A DNA stretch of 64,000 nt from Chlamydiales bacterium (lineage in GTDB: Bacteria > Chlamydiota > Chlamydiia > Chlamydiales > Criblamydiaceae): contig JACKPN010000007.1 in the NCBI GenBank assembly GCA_024233575.1, positions 27,151-91,150 on the forward strand, given 5' to 3'. Positions 41,656 through 52,800 of this stretch are shown in pieces. Position numbers and translations under genes: made by a program. The stretch's first letter is position 1; each line of letters opens with the position of its first letter. Below the pieces are notes generated by a model that worked only from the letters and a program-made list of their open reading frames with translations, did not search any database and was not told the DNA's origin.

Positions 41656-43001
41656 GAGCTACCTCCGATACGCAGGCGGCGCGATAGGTCGGACTGGAAG
41701 ATTCCTTTCGGGTCGGCAGCTTCTTTTGTCTGTAGCCATTCGCCGTACCGTGGATACATGGCGCGGAACATCTCGGGCGACAGCCGCGCATCCTTAGCAA
41801 GATAGACACGCCCACCTGCTTGATGTACGCGGTGGTCAAGGGTGTCAAGGAAAGGGAACAGTCCTTCATCAGTAATCGGCATGTCCAGCGCTAGTGTATA
41901 TCCGCGCATTGGAAAGGAGAGCGGTGCCGTGTTGCCATCGCCGAACCGTTTCAACACGGCAAGGAAGGTGCGTCGTCCGCTTTGTGTGAGTTCGGTAAGA
42001 ATACCGCGCAGTGCCTCATAGCCTCCGGCTTCAGGCACTACGAACTGATACTGCAAGAAGCCACGCTTGCCATACATGCGGTTCCAGTTGTCGATGCAGT
42101 CGAGAGGATAGAAATAACTGTCGTAGTCGATGACAAAGGAGTCTTTCTTTTTACTTTGTGCAGCATAGTACATGGCATTGAACGCTTTGATGCTCCAATT
42201 GTTCAGTACCCATCCAGGACAGTAAAAAGGAACGGAATGGCGACGCTTGGGCTTGAGAACAAGAGGATCGCCTTTGGTCATCTCCAACTCATTCTTTTTG
42301 GCATGGCGGCCGCACATCAGAATGCTGCGGCCGAAATCTTTACCTGTTGAGAGACAATCGATCCATGCGACGGAATAGGGAGCGTCGAGAGACTGATGGT
42401 CGAGTAAGCGTATGGCAGCGTCGAAGTTTTCTGCGGCGTAGTGTTGGGCGATGATATATGCGGTCTCAATTGGCTGCATCTGCAAGGTCATTTCGCTAAT
42501 GATCCCTGTCAGTCCCATTCCCCCTGCTGTTGCCTGGAAGAGAGGGTCGTTGGGAGAGCATCTTTTCGCGCTGCCAGGGGTGATCACTTCAATTTCTTTG
42601 ACGTGGTCGGAGAACGAACCGGCGCCATGGTGGTTTTTTCCATGTACGTCGGCGGCGAAGGCACCGCCGAGGGTGACATACTTGGTTCCGGGAGTGACCG
42701 GCAGAAACCAACCGCGCGGAACAAAGAGGTTGACGATCTCTTCAAGAGAAACACCGCCCTCAGCGCGTAGAAGACCACTTTTAGCATCAAAGTCGAGGAA
42801 GCGGTCGATTCTCTCCATCAACATCACTTCGTGCCCGCCATTCAGAGCAGCATCGCCGTAGCTGCGACCGAGGCCGCGGGCGATCACGTTGCCGCTTAAG
42901 TCTTTAAGTTGACGGTAGCGCTCAGGACGAAGCAACAGGCATTCGCTGACAGGATAGTGCCCCCAACCGGAAATCTGGCGTGTTGTTCTTGGTAGCGTCA
43001 T
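41652..43001 (-). CDS. dprE1: Decaprenylphosphoryl-beta-D-ribose oxidase-like FAD protein
   Basis: The protein has 449 residues. The start TTRQISGWGHYPVSECLLLR, the FAD-binding ARGLGRSYGDAALN and GGAFAADVHGKNHH, and the end VYLAKDARLSPEMFRAMYP are characteristic of DprE1. Lys403 in YLAKDAR corresponds to the flavin-contacting Lys418 of the mycobacterial enzyme. By the same alignment (from memory) mycobacterial Cys387, the residue attacked by benzothiazinones, is Ala371 here (YTLALDMPI). The enzyme oxidises C2 of polyprenyl-phosphoryl-ribose. It is the first gene of a five-gene overlapping run. No Sec signal or membrane helix is present, so a peripheral membrane location is expected. Confidence 0.9.
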   Translation of the reverse strand: MTLPRTTRQISGWGHYPVSECLLLRPERYRQLKDLSGNVIARGLGRSYGDAALNGGHEVMLMERIDRFLDFDAKSGLLRAEGGVSLEEIVNLFVPRGWFLPVTPGTKYVTLGGAFAADVHGKNHHGAGSFSDHVKEIEVITPGSAKRCSPNDPLFQATAGGMGLTGIISEMTLQMQPIETAYIIAQHYAAENFDAAIRLLDHQSLDAPYSVAWIDCLSTGKDFGRSILMCGRHAKKNELEMTKGDPLVLKPKRRHSVPFYCPGWVLNNWSIKAFNAMYYAAQSKKKDSFVIDYDSYFYPLDCIDNWNRMYGKRGFLQYQFVVPEAGGYEALRGILTELTQSGRRTFLAVLKRFGDGNTAPLSFPMRGYTLALDMPITDEGLFPFLDTLDHRVHQAGGRVYLAKDARLSPEMFRAMYPRYGEWLQTKEAADPKGIFQSDLSRRLRIGGSS

Positions 43002-43086
43002 ATTCTATAAAATAATGGATTCCGCCGTCAGAGTAAACCCCCTTTTCTCTAGACTTGCTCCACGATGGAATGATACCCTGATCTTT

Positions 43087-44037
43087 ATGAAAAAAGTATT
43101 GGTAACCGGCGCTGCCGGCTTTATTGGCTTCCACCTGTGCAAGCATCTGAAAGAAAGAGGCGATTTTGTCGTCGGCCTCGATAATTTTAACGATTATTAT
43201 GATCCGTCATTGAAGCGTGCACGTGCGCAACACCTTGAGGGTGTTGAGGTTGTAGAAGGCGACATCGTTGACATAAATTGTCTGGAGAGGTTAGTAGACA
43301 AGTACAGCATCACCCACATTGTCAATCTAGCGGCGCAGGCAGGCGTTCGTTACTCTTTGGAAAAACCGCAGGCATATGTCGACAGCAATATCACCGGATT
43401 TCTGAACGTTCTTGAAGTTTGCCGTAAGCATCCGAAGATCAAACTCGTATATGCCTCATCATCATCGGTCTATGGTTTGAATGAAAAAATTCCTTTCTCT
43501 GAAGAAGACCGTACCGACACGCAGGCAAGTTTGTATGGCGTGACCAAAAAAAGTAATGAGCTCATGGCGCATGCCTATCATCATCTTTTTGGTATTTCAG
43601 TGATCGGATTACGTTATTTCACTGTTTATGGTCCCTGGGGCCGGCCCGACATGGCGTATTATCTCTTCGCCGAGGCGATCGTACAAGAAAAGCCGATTAA
43701 AATTTTTAATAACGGCAACCTTATGCGCGACTTCACATATATTGATGATATCATCAAAGGGACAGTTGCAGCTATTGATCATGATAACGGTTGCGCCGTT
43801 TACAATTTGGGCAATCACCGCCCTGTCAAGCTCATGCATTTTATCGCTATTTTGGAAGAGGCTCTCGGTAAGAAAGCAGTTAAAGAGATGCTGCCAATGC
43901 AGCCGGGCGACGTGTACCAAACCTATGCAGATATTACGGAAAGTAAAAAAGATCTTGGATTTTCTCCAACCACTCCTCTGGAAGAAGGGATTCCTCTATT
44001 TACCAATTGGTTTGCAAATAACGACAAATCAAGATAA
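43087..44037 (+). CDS. NAD-dependent nucleotide-sugar epimerase, UDP-glucuronate 4-epimerase-like
   Basis: The start is ATG 43087 (MKKVLVTGAAGFIGFHL, the canonical extended-SDR beginning); the frame extends upstream to 43015 but with no family sequence. The product has 316 residues. It shows VGLDNFNDYYDPSLKRAR, typical of the UDP-glucuronate/UDP-galacturonate 4-epimerases, the catalytic SSSSVYG and YGVTKKSNE (Tyr-x-x-x-Lys), and RYFTVYGPWGRPDMA. It should interconvert UDP-GlcA and UDP-GalA for the surface glycan. It is divergent from dprE1 with an 85-base gap. Confidence 0.88.
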   Translation: MKKVLVTGAAGFIGFHLCKHLKERGDFVVGLDNFNDYYDPSLKRARAQHLEGVEVVEGDIVDINCLERLVDKYSITHIVNLAAQAGVRYSLEKPQAYVDSNITGFLNVLEVCRKHPKIKLVYASSSSVYGLNEKIPFSEEDRTDTQASLYGVTKKSNELMAHAYHHLFGISVIGLRYFTVYGPWGRPDMAYYLFAEAIVQEKPIKIFNNGNLMRDFTYIDDIIKGTVAAIDHDNGCAVYNLGNHRPVKLMHFIAILEEALGKKAVKEMLPMQPGDVYQTYADITESKKDLGFSPTTPLEEGIPLFTNWFANNDKSR

Positions 44038-44080
44038 ACTATTGTTACAATACTAATAACAATCCGTTGGTACTATTCTT

Positions 44081-44755
44081 ATGCGTCGGATCATCTTGCT
44101 CTTCATCACGTTACTATCTCTTACAGGCTGTTGTTGTTTCAGTGGAAAATGGGGAGGCGGCGGCATTACTCTGACTAACCCATGCCCGATGTGCGATCCA
44201 GCGCAAGACGATCCCGAGATGAGCAATATCGTGATCACCTTTGGCGAGGCGATGTTCCATAAGCATCACCTGACGCTGGAGAAGTCGCTCTGCAAGCATG
44301 TTGATGGCAATGTCGCCAAGGTCAGCATCTACTTCTCATCGCAAGATATCGTTGAGTTGTGCGAGGCGCGCGACACCCTCGTTGACGCTACCGAAGAGTT
44401 TCTGCGGATGATCAACGATAACGGCTACATCACGCCGGCTCTCTACCATCGCCCGTTCTCTTTTGAAGAAGTCAATATCTACATTGTGTATGAAAGCTAC
44501 TTCGTACAATACGTCGACCCGACGTACATTGCGTATGCGATCCTTGAAGACGGCAACGCCTTCTATTACTCCGGTGAAGTGAACAATATCAATGCTGTCG
44601 CTTGGGATCAGCGTGTTGAACCTTACATCAAGACACGCACCTTTGCGTATCAGCGACGTGCGGCACAGGAACCTTATATCGAAGCAGAGCGCCTGAAGAA
44701 AGAAGAAGAGAGAAAGAAGAAGTTCTACGAAGAGCGTCTGACCGACTATTATTAA
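44081..44755 (+). CDS. Lipoprotein, diverged relative of the Rhs-linked lipoproteins
   Basis: This 224-residue protein has a lipoprotein signal (MRRIILLFITLLSLTGC, lipobox LTGC) followed by a Cys- and Gly-rich linker. The core, with EARDTLVDATEEFLRMIN and PFSFEEVNIYIVYES, shares landmarks with ARKYLIDAASNLESIIN and PFSINNIEYELVIYDE of the lipoprotein at 21155-21697, so they are probably one family. A charged coiled-coil-like tail (RLKKEEERKKKFYEE) is unique to this copy. The function is unknown. Its stop overlaps the convergent gene at 44752 by four bases. Confidence 0.75.
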   Translation: MRRIILLFITLLSLTGCCCFSGKWGGGGITLTNPCPMCDPAQDDPEMSNIVITFGEAMFHKHHLTLEKSLCKHVDGNVAKVSIYFSSQDIVELCEARDTLVDATEEFLRMINDNGYITPALYHRPFSFEEVNIYIVYESYFVQYVDPTYIAYAILEDGNAFYYSGEVNNINAVAWDQRVEPYIKTRTFAYQRRAAQEPYIEAERLKKEEERKKKFYEERLTDYY

Positions 44756-45831
44756 AAGCTTTCGTCGTCGTTGTTCTTATCTGCCATATCGCCGCCAGAA
44801 TAGTCGTTGTTGATGAGGTCATCAAAGGCAGATGTCGTATTATCAACAGGAACTTCGATCATTTGTCTTGGACTTGATGAATCGACTTCACGATTCATAT
44901 CATAAGGTTCGTTGGAATGCTTACTGATCACTTTTTGGTAGGTCTTAACACGGCTTTTCAGCTTATGGTCGATGGCAGTGCTATAGTCCTCATCAGGTGT
45001 TTTACGTGCAACGGATTTTAGAAAAACAAAGATATCGGCGATCAGCGTGGCCGTTTCATCATCGAAGTCGAAGCTTTCCATGACGCGAACATCGAGTTCT
45101 TCGAGTTTAGAATCATCTTTTAGAATGCCGGGTACTGTGGCCTCTTTTAGTTTTTCCCTGAACTGTAAAACGATTGAAAGCGCCTGCGTTTTGATTTCGT
45201 CGTTGGTAATGTTCTTGTTGTCATATTTCTTGCAAGGATAAGAGATAGTCCATCCTCCTTTCGTTGACGAGAATTTGGTAACTGCATATTTATCGTAATC
45301 GTTGGACGCAGGGAAAAAATGCTTGTATACTTGTTGCCCATAATTTTCGCTGAGCTTGATCTTCGGAAAAAAATGATCTTTGGTAGGCCTATCTTCATAG
45401 GTGTTGATTAGCAGTAAAAAAACCAATACCTGTGCTTTGATTGCTGGTGCGAGGATCAACGACTCTTTGGTACCGGGCGGGTAGCAACGGATCAGTTCTT
45501 CAACAGAATAATTGAAAGAGTGTTGGTCCATTAGCTTATTAATTCCGGTTCCTCGGAGCGATCGCAATGGGCCTTGGACAATATCGCGGCCGCCAACAGA
45601 CGCATAAGGCTCATCATAGATGACATCATTATCGCAAACGTCAGGCTTCACGGAGTCGCATTTGCCTAAGAACATGATAAACCGTGCGAGAGCGGCGACA
45701 GGTTCAAGAGAAAGCTTGCTTGGCGGTTGCGGATGTTGTTGGAACGCTTCAGCGGCTTTCCTAACGGTGAATGACGCTACTGACACAGCTGCTCCTCCAA
45801 ACCATTTGGCTCCGGCACTTACGAGACTCAT
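44752..45831 (-). CDS. Hypothetical protein with hydrophobic N-terminus
   Basis: The product has 359 residues from ATG 45831, chosen because AAGGAG stands 10 bases upstream; the frame runs back to 45885 but that start would lie inside hemF without a ribosome-binding site. The first 40 residues (MSLVSAGAKWFGGAAVSVAS) are small and hydrophobic, then comes a mostly helical body with one strongly hydrophobic stretch (APAIKAQVLVFLLLI). The C-terminal 60 residues are acidic and polar. I recognise no family. It is on the same strand as hemF and starts 24 bases after its stop. Confidence 0.7.
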   Translation of the reverse strand: MSLVSAGAKWFGGAAVSVASFTVRKAAEAFQQHPQPPSKLSLEPVAALARFIMFLGKCDSVKPDVCDNDVIYDEPYASVGGRDIVQGPLRSLRGTGINKLMDQHSFNYSVEELIRCYPPGTKESLILAPAIKAQVLVFLLLINTYEDRPTKDHFFPKIKLSENYGQQVYKHFFPASNDYDKYAVTKFSSTKGGWTISYPCKKYDNKNITNDEIKTQALSIVLQFREKLKEATVPGILKDDSKLEELDVRVMESFDFDDETATLIADIFVFLKSVARKTPDEDYSTAIDHKLKSRVKTYQKVISKHSNEPYDMNREVDSSSPRQMIEVPVDNTTSAFDDLINNDYSGGDMADKNNDDESF

Positions 45832-45854
45832 CCTATTTCTCCTTCTTATGGCAT

Positions 45855-46664
45855 CTACCACTTGGCAGTCGGCGGCATCGAGCACAGAATGGCTTTCGGA
45901 TTGCCTCCCGACTGAAAACCGAATTTTGTTCCTCGGTCATAAAGTAAATTAAATTCAACATAGTGGGCGCGCAACCGCTGTTGCATTTCTTTATCACTGT
46001 CGGTGTAAGGGGTGGACGCCCGACGTTCGTAGATCGGCATGACCGCCTCCAAGAACGTATCGCCTACCGCGTGCCACATTGTCAAATCTTTTTCCCAGTT
46101 ACCGCTATTGTAGTGATCGAAGAAAATACCGCCAACTCCACGTTCTTTTTTCCAGTGGGGGATATAAAAATATTCTTTTGCCTGTTCGGAAAACAGAGGG
46201 TAAAGTGTTGGGTCTGAGGTGTCTAAGGTTTCTTTCGCCACATTATGAAAATGATGGGTATCCTCCTCATAAGGGAAGCCCATAGGGGTCAGGTCGTAGC
46301 CGCCGCCGAGCCATGAGCGTTTTTCTGTCTCGATATAGCGAATATTCATGTGCACCGTTGGCGCATGAGGATTCATCATATGAGTAATGAGGCTGATGCC
46401 GGTAGCAAAGAAGGGACCCTCGCCATCGGCCATTGGGAAGCTATCGCCCCAAACTGCTGACCAGTTGACCGCAGCCTTTTCAAAAACGTCGCCACGGATG
46501 CTGGTGATCTCCCCGCCTCCGCCACCACCTTGGTGATCCCAGGTCTCCCGTTCAAATTTTTTATTGCTTTCCAGGGTCTCGAAAGTGGTAACAATTCTAT
46601 CGCGCAGACCCCTCAAGTAGGTGATCAACTCTTGTCTTCTATCGGTTTCAGTCATCGTAGTCAT
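45855..46664 (-). CDS. hemF: Oxygen-dependent coproporphyrinogen-III oxidase
   Basis: The protein has 269 residues, somewhat shorter than E. coli HemF (about 300). Family landmarks are GGGGGGEITSIRGDVFEKA, HMMNPHAPTVHMNIRYIE, GGGYDLTPM and GVGGIFFDHYNSG; the C-terminus ends in the usual PPTAKW. It converts coproporphyrinogen III to protoporphyrinogen IX with O2, in haem synthesis, in the cytoplasm. The shortening is at the N-terminus. It is divergent from the 2270-residue gene. Confidence 0.93.
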   Translation of the reverse strand: MTTMTETDRRQELITYLRGLRDRIVTTFETLESNKKFERETWDHQGGGGGGEITSIRGDVFEKAAVNWSAVWGDSFPMADGEGPFFATGISLITHMMNPHAPTVHMNIRYIETEKRSWLGGGYDLTPMGFPYEEDTHHFHNVAKETLDTSDPTLYPLFSEQAKEYFYIPHWKKERGVGGIFFDHYNSGNWEKDLTMWHAVGDTFLEAVMPIYERRASTPYTDSDKEMQQRLRAHYVEFNLLYDRGTKFGFQSGGNPKAILCSMPPTAKW

Positions 46665-46833
46665 AGCGGTGCATACCTATCTGTGTATTCAAAGAGAAAA
46701 GACTTGATTGATCGTAGTGACAGGAAAATTTTTTGTCGAGAATATCTCCCAACAGGGAGTTCCTTGACTTTATAGCCGAGTTATAATAAATTTATACCCT
46801 ATTGAAATAGAAGGGCTTATAAAGTTTACATTC

Positions 46834-49800
46834 ATGATTCACATTGTTGATTCCGTTAAAATATCACCAATAAATACCCAGCAGAATATTCAAAGTTCTG
46901 ACATTGAAGAGGGCTTTGAAAAGCAGGAGGTGCAGTGGGCGCCTGCCGATCAATTGCGGCAATATCTTCAAGAACACGGAATCATCGATGCTTCAGGAGA
47001 CTTGTGCGGCGATGTCGGCGATCTGCCTTTTCCTATTTTCACCAACAAAGAGAGAGAACGAATCAAGGGCTCTATTGATTTTCCCCTATTTATAGAGAAG
47101 AAATTATGCGCTATTCATGCTCAAATTCTTAATATTATATGTGACCTTGTAGAAAAAAATGAAACGGGATACCGCCTTAAAGAAAAGATCAACCTGGCGG
47201 GATTTTTAAAGAAGTTTTCTGCCGTCTACATTCAAGGCGGTCGTGTTGTCGAACTGTTAGGGCCAGATTTCTATCGGCGCGCTATCGTTTCTCTCTGCAA
47301 ACATAAGGGCGTCCCTGTTCCGGAGGCTCTGCTAAACGAGCCATTGCTGGGGTCGATTTCTCGCAAAGCACCTGATACCGACATCTATGTCGACATCAGC
47401 GAGTTAGAGGGTAATCTCACTCATGCCATCGAGAATATTTTGCGGGAGTGGCTTAACGAAGAACTCAAGGAAACGGACCTTGTTGACGCCATCATTTCTG
47501 GATTCTTTCCTGTCAAAGAATATGTCCGCCAGTCGTCGAATTGCGACGATCTGGTCTATTGCTCACTTCCGATACAGCCGGAAGGCGATAGGCCAATCGA
47601 TATTTGCTTCTATAAAACATACCAATGGGAAAGTGGCCGCAATACCTGTCATGGGCTGCGTCTGCCAATACTCACTGAAAACGCTTTGGAGCTGCCTTCT
47701 TCACGAGAAAACTGGCAATATCTGTTGGATCGTCTGCTCTGTCGTGCACATGTGTTAGATCCCGATATCTCCGGAGAATATGGCTGGGCGATCCACCATG
47801 CTTTTGAAGTGAGGAACTTCAATGAGAACAGCTCCGAAAATAAGGAAGCACTGGCGAAGCAAGTGGAAAAGACAGAAGATAAACGAATCGAGAGCCTCCT
47901 TTGGGAGCAGATCGATAAGCGCTTTCCTAATAACCCTTCCGCGGCGTGCGCGGTATACTTCCAGGCTTGGCAATCCTTGGGCTCAAGAGGACTGACTTTC
48001 AAACTTTTTGACAAGCATATCGATAGGGAAAAGGTAGAAGCTCAAGACCCCGTGGTTCTATGTTTAATCGACTGCATTCGCGATCATGAAACAAGCTGGG
48101 ACCAGATCAAGGCGGTAATGAATTTTGTTGCGAACCGCCAGCAGAAGAATAATGTTAAAATCCATCGTAGAATGAAAGATGGAATCGAGCAGCTTCAATT
48201 CACAACATCGGATGTGAATGGAGGCAACAATATCTTTATTCCGGTGATGGTGGAAGGTACCGTCGACACATCATCATTGCCCCCTTCGGTAAGGAAATTA
48301 CTGTCTGTCGCTTCAAAAAAATATTTAGATATTCCCTTTGAGGAACAACATTCCTACAGTTTGGATGATCTGCGCTCTGTGGAGAGGTGGGCGCAGCACT
48401 GCGCTAAGGCTACCCAAGGCAAGGTGCGGCTCAGAACAAATACTTTCGAAAAAGTGCCAACAAGTGTAATTGCCAGCTACCTGCAAAAAGTTAAAGAGAA
48501 AGAGTTTTCAGGAAATCCTGAAGGTTCTGCCCTTCTCTTTTTCAATGCCTGGCTATCTTTCGAACATCGAGCTGATGGAAAGCAACTATTAAAAAAAATA
48601 CAAAATAAGCTCGGCAATTTGCCCCTCTATTTTAAAAAGTTGGTGAAAACTATCCTTGCACAGCAGAGCAGAGAAAAAACCAAGACGGTATTGAGGGCTA
48701 TTAAAGCGGCTGTCCATTTTGTGGAAAAGGCAACGGGAGAAAAGATATTCTTGCAAGGGGGGACTTTATGCTTGAAAGGAGAGGCAGATGAACAAACGCT
48801 AGCAAGAGCGGAATTGCCTAACGAATTAATGAGCGTATTCTTCCAGGAATTTCTTAAGGATAAAAAGATTGTAAATGATGTTCATGTCGAGATGGCCCTT
48901 CTGCTTCCATGGCTTGCAGATAGGAACGATAAGAACCTTCTCCTACTGTTCCACGATTTCCTTTATGGCGATGAAGATAGTATTCTGAAATATGCTGCTG
49001 ACAATTTCGGTAAGCACCCTCTTGATGAACTACTGATTGAAGCTGCTCTATTCTCTAGAGATTCCAAAGAACTTTCACTCGTTGCCCTCTTATGGGAAAA
49101 ACGTCGGATATCATTCTTTTCGTATATCAAAGCCTTGGTTGAAAGTGATTTTCCTGTAGCAGAGAAGCTGTTCTCGAAGTACATTCACGAGTTCAAATCA
49201 CAAGAAAAAGCTATTGCAAATTTGCTTCAAGAGATGATCGACAGAAAACGACCTATCTCAATTTTTTTGGCGGTATTAGGTGAAGTGTATAAAGAGTTTT
49301 CCGACTGTCTATCAGAGAAGATGATGTATGGTGTACAACAGGTTTTCGACAGCATGCAAGCGAGTGATGTGCTAGTTATCATGAAAAAACTGCGCCAGCG
49401 ACATGGAGAAATACTTGCCGATCATCTGTTAGAAAAACTTCTAGAGAATGTGTCCGATACATCCGTTAATCTTGCTCTATCTGTTGCAGAAAAGGGGACA
49501 AATAGAGAAAGTAAAAAAACTCTTTTAAAACAGATCGAGCAGCGGAATCTTAGCGCAGAGCAGATATTGCGTTGTCGCGAAATTGAAAACTCCGAAAGAA
49601 GGGCAGTCGAACGTATTCAAGAGCTGATCAAAAATAGTTTGTTCAACGAGGCTGTTGATCAATTAGTTCATACCGCTGTTGAAAATATCGATAAAACCGA
49701 ATTGGTAGCCATCATCAATCAGTTGACTAAGAAAGTCGGTGCCGATGTTATTAAAATTCTCAAGATGCTGAACAGTTCTTGCGTTTCACAATATTTGGAT

Positions 49801-52800
49801 ATGGATAATAAAGCAGCGCTGTTGATCACTTGTTTAAAGTCAGATGAGATAAGCGTAGCTAGCATACTTGATAGCGTAGTTTCAACTTTTCTATACACAT
49901 GCACAATACCGCAAGAATATCCTATTCTCTTGCAGCATCTAATCAAGGTAGTCCATGACAATGGTCTTTCATTATCCAAACCTACCCTGAACAATGTTAA
50001 GCAATGGTTGGAAAAGCATCTTTCAGTGATTTCGAAAACTCTCGACGACGACAGCAAGCGGCATGTTCTGCATCTTCAAGAAATACATGGTTGGAACCTT
50101 CACATTGATGGCGACTCGGTCCACGATTGGCATTTTGTATTTTTCGAAAGAGTCAAAGAATACCTAACTCAAAATAGGCTCAACAAAGCTCAAAAAGAAA
50201 TGAGAGCAATGCAGAAGCAAGGATTTCTGCTGACAAACGAAAACTATGTTGAATTGGCCGTTGTCGCTAGTCAATATATTGGCACTGATGCTGCGGTTGG
50301 GATCTGCGAAGCCGCTGAGAATGATTGTTACAGCGAGTTGTTGAAAGCCCTTAAAAAGAAGCAAGATTATTTCAAGATTACTCATCTTTTACTTAAGCTT
50401 CCACACCGTCCTGTGTGGAAAGATCTATGTGACCAGATATTGCCTCATTTAACTCGGCAAGGGGAAATGGATCTAGAGGTCTGCGATTTGGTTATCAAAT
50501 ATCGCCTTGTAAAATATTTCCATACTTGTATGGAACATTTGGAACGTGTCCCGGATATTAACTATCTTAACAAGGCGATCGACCTATTTCTTTTTGCCCT
50601 TGCAGCAATTCCCGCTGAAGCTCCCAGGGGAAGTTCCGAAGAAGGCTCCTCGGAAACCAATCCATCAGAATCAGCTGAAAGTTCACGACTGCCCGAAGCA
50701 AATTCCTCAGGAGAAAAAACTCCAGCGGGAATTGCTGTTGCCCTTGGAGATGGAACGGCATTTAATGATCAAAAGTTCCTGCAGCAATATTGGTTTAAAA
50801 TATTGATAACGGTAACCGCTGTTCTTGACTTCCGAGCAGTGCCTATTTCTAGTTGTAAAAAGATGATCGACTACTCTGAAAGCTATCTCAACAATGTTCT
50901 TCTTTGTTGCGAAGGAAATCGTCCATTGGAGATCCTACATGTCCGCCACTTCTTCAGCGCAATTCTTCGGTCGATTACGGATCCGAAAAATGAGATCGAA
51001 TTGATTAGAAAAATATCCAGACATAAAAATAACACTTTTAAAGAGCTATTGTCATGTGAGGAAGATTTAGATCAAGCACGTTTTGATCAACTTTACTGCG
51101 TCACTCTATGTAGTTCCGGAGATCCCCATCTTTTTGTTGAGGGAATTCAGATCGCTCTTTCACTTCTGAAAAACGTGTCCATTCCAGAAGACTGCGAAGT
51201 CATCCCATTCAAAGCATTTTTGGCTTGCTTATCGAATCTTCCCGATGTTGAGAGAAATGTACAAGATGAAAAAGAAATCAAGAAACTCAGTGAAACGATT
51301 AAAACAATTTATGTTGATGAAACTATCATACAGTATTCGTTTTCATCTGTTTGGGTAAAGAAAATTCTAGAGGTCTGTAAAGTTTGTCAGGCTCCTGATC
51401 TAGTCGCTTTTCCTGTTCCAATTGCACTGATGTACATTCATATGGAATACCAGCATGAGAATCGTCATCAGGTCGACCAAGAGTTTTTTGCATGGTTGGA
51501 GCAGTTCGTTGTTCACAGTCCTCTATCTGTTTGCAATAACTTTTTTCGCAGACAGGATGTTAATCAATACCTAGATGTCCATTGTAATCAGGGGGCGAGC
51601 AAATACCTTCTTTCATTAAACAAACGTATCGCTTTATTTGCTAGAAAGGAAAATGATATTGAGCATCTTCAGGGATGCGTAAACCTTTTCACGCAGCTTG
51701 TTCCTCATTTTACAGATGATCACGAACTTTTTTTCGATATGTGGGAGATCATACCCGATACGTATATTCAATTGTTAACCCATGAGAAGATGGACTCTCC
51801 ATTGAATGTGCTACCTTTGGCGACTGAGGAGGTCATTGGCACATTTGCTGAAAAAGTTTTCAAAGATGTTGATCAGCATATCCCTGCGCGTATGCTTCTC
51901 TGGCGGCCAATGGCTCCGTTACAGTGGATTAAGCAAAATATTCCTATTGCAACGATGACGTTGTGGCTGCAACTATTCAACAATTTAGAAGGAGTGACAC
52001 TAGGCATTAACGAAAGCTGCAACTTTTCCGATATCCTGCGTCTCTTATCTCGATCGGATGAACGGGATGCCTTTCTTGCCAAAGTGAAAACTGAAAAGAA
52101 AAATTGGGAAGCAGTTTTTAAAAATGGAATCCTCAAAGGTGTTGAAAAAATTAATGATTTTCTTGAATTTTCTTTCGACTATCAAGACGAAAATCAACGT
52201 GCTTTAATTCTTATTCGTTTACCGATCAAGGAACTAACGCAGCTGAAAGGACTAAAGTTCAAAACGATGGTTCCGCCGATACGTTCGGTGCGGCTAATCG
52301 ACAATAATGTGGCGATTGATTTTCAGGTTGACTATGCCGAGCATGTTGTTGGCCCTCGTTATCGTTTGAGTTTCACCTTCTTCTTTCAGTTCATGGAACA
52401 TTTCATTAATAAGGTACTCGATAACCACAAACTTTATGTCACTGTTGAACAGCGACATGCCGTTTTTCATACGGTTTTGCCTTATGTGAAAGATCTTGTG
52501 ACCCAGTATCAAAAAGTCGATTATATCGAAAACATACGTCCGCGACTAATAACGCTGCTCAAAAAAACGGTATGCAGCCCCATCTGGATGCAGGATGAGG
52601 GACTATTCACAGTTGCCATCCATCAAATAGGAATGCTATTCGCCGGCTCTGATCAAGGAGGATTTTTTATTGACGATACTGAAACCTATTTTCATTTGTT
52701 AAACTACGTACTAATGACAGTTAACATCAGGGATCCTTGGACGTTGAAAAGCTCCCCGAAACAGAAACACGCTGCGGATGTCATCAGAGAGTTGATCCAC

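Noticed and set aside
46764..46787. TTGACT and TATAAT upstream of the 2270-residue gene as a promoter
   Set aside because: The spacing of 12 bases is too short for a sigma-70 promoter.
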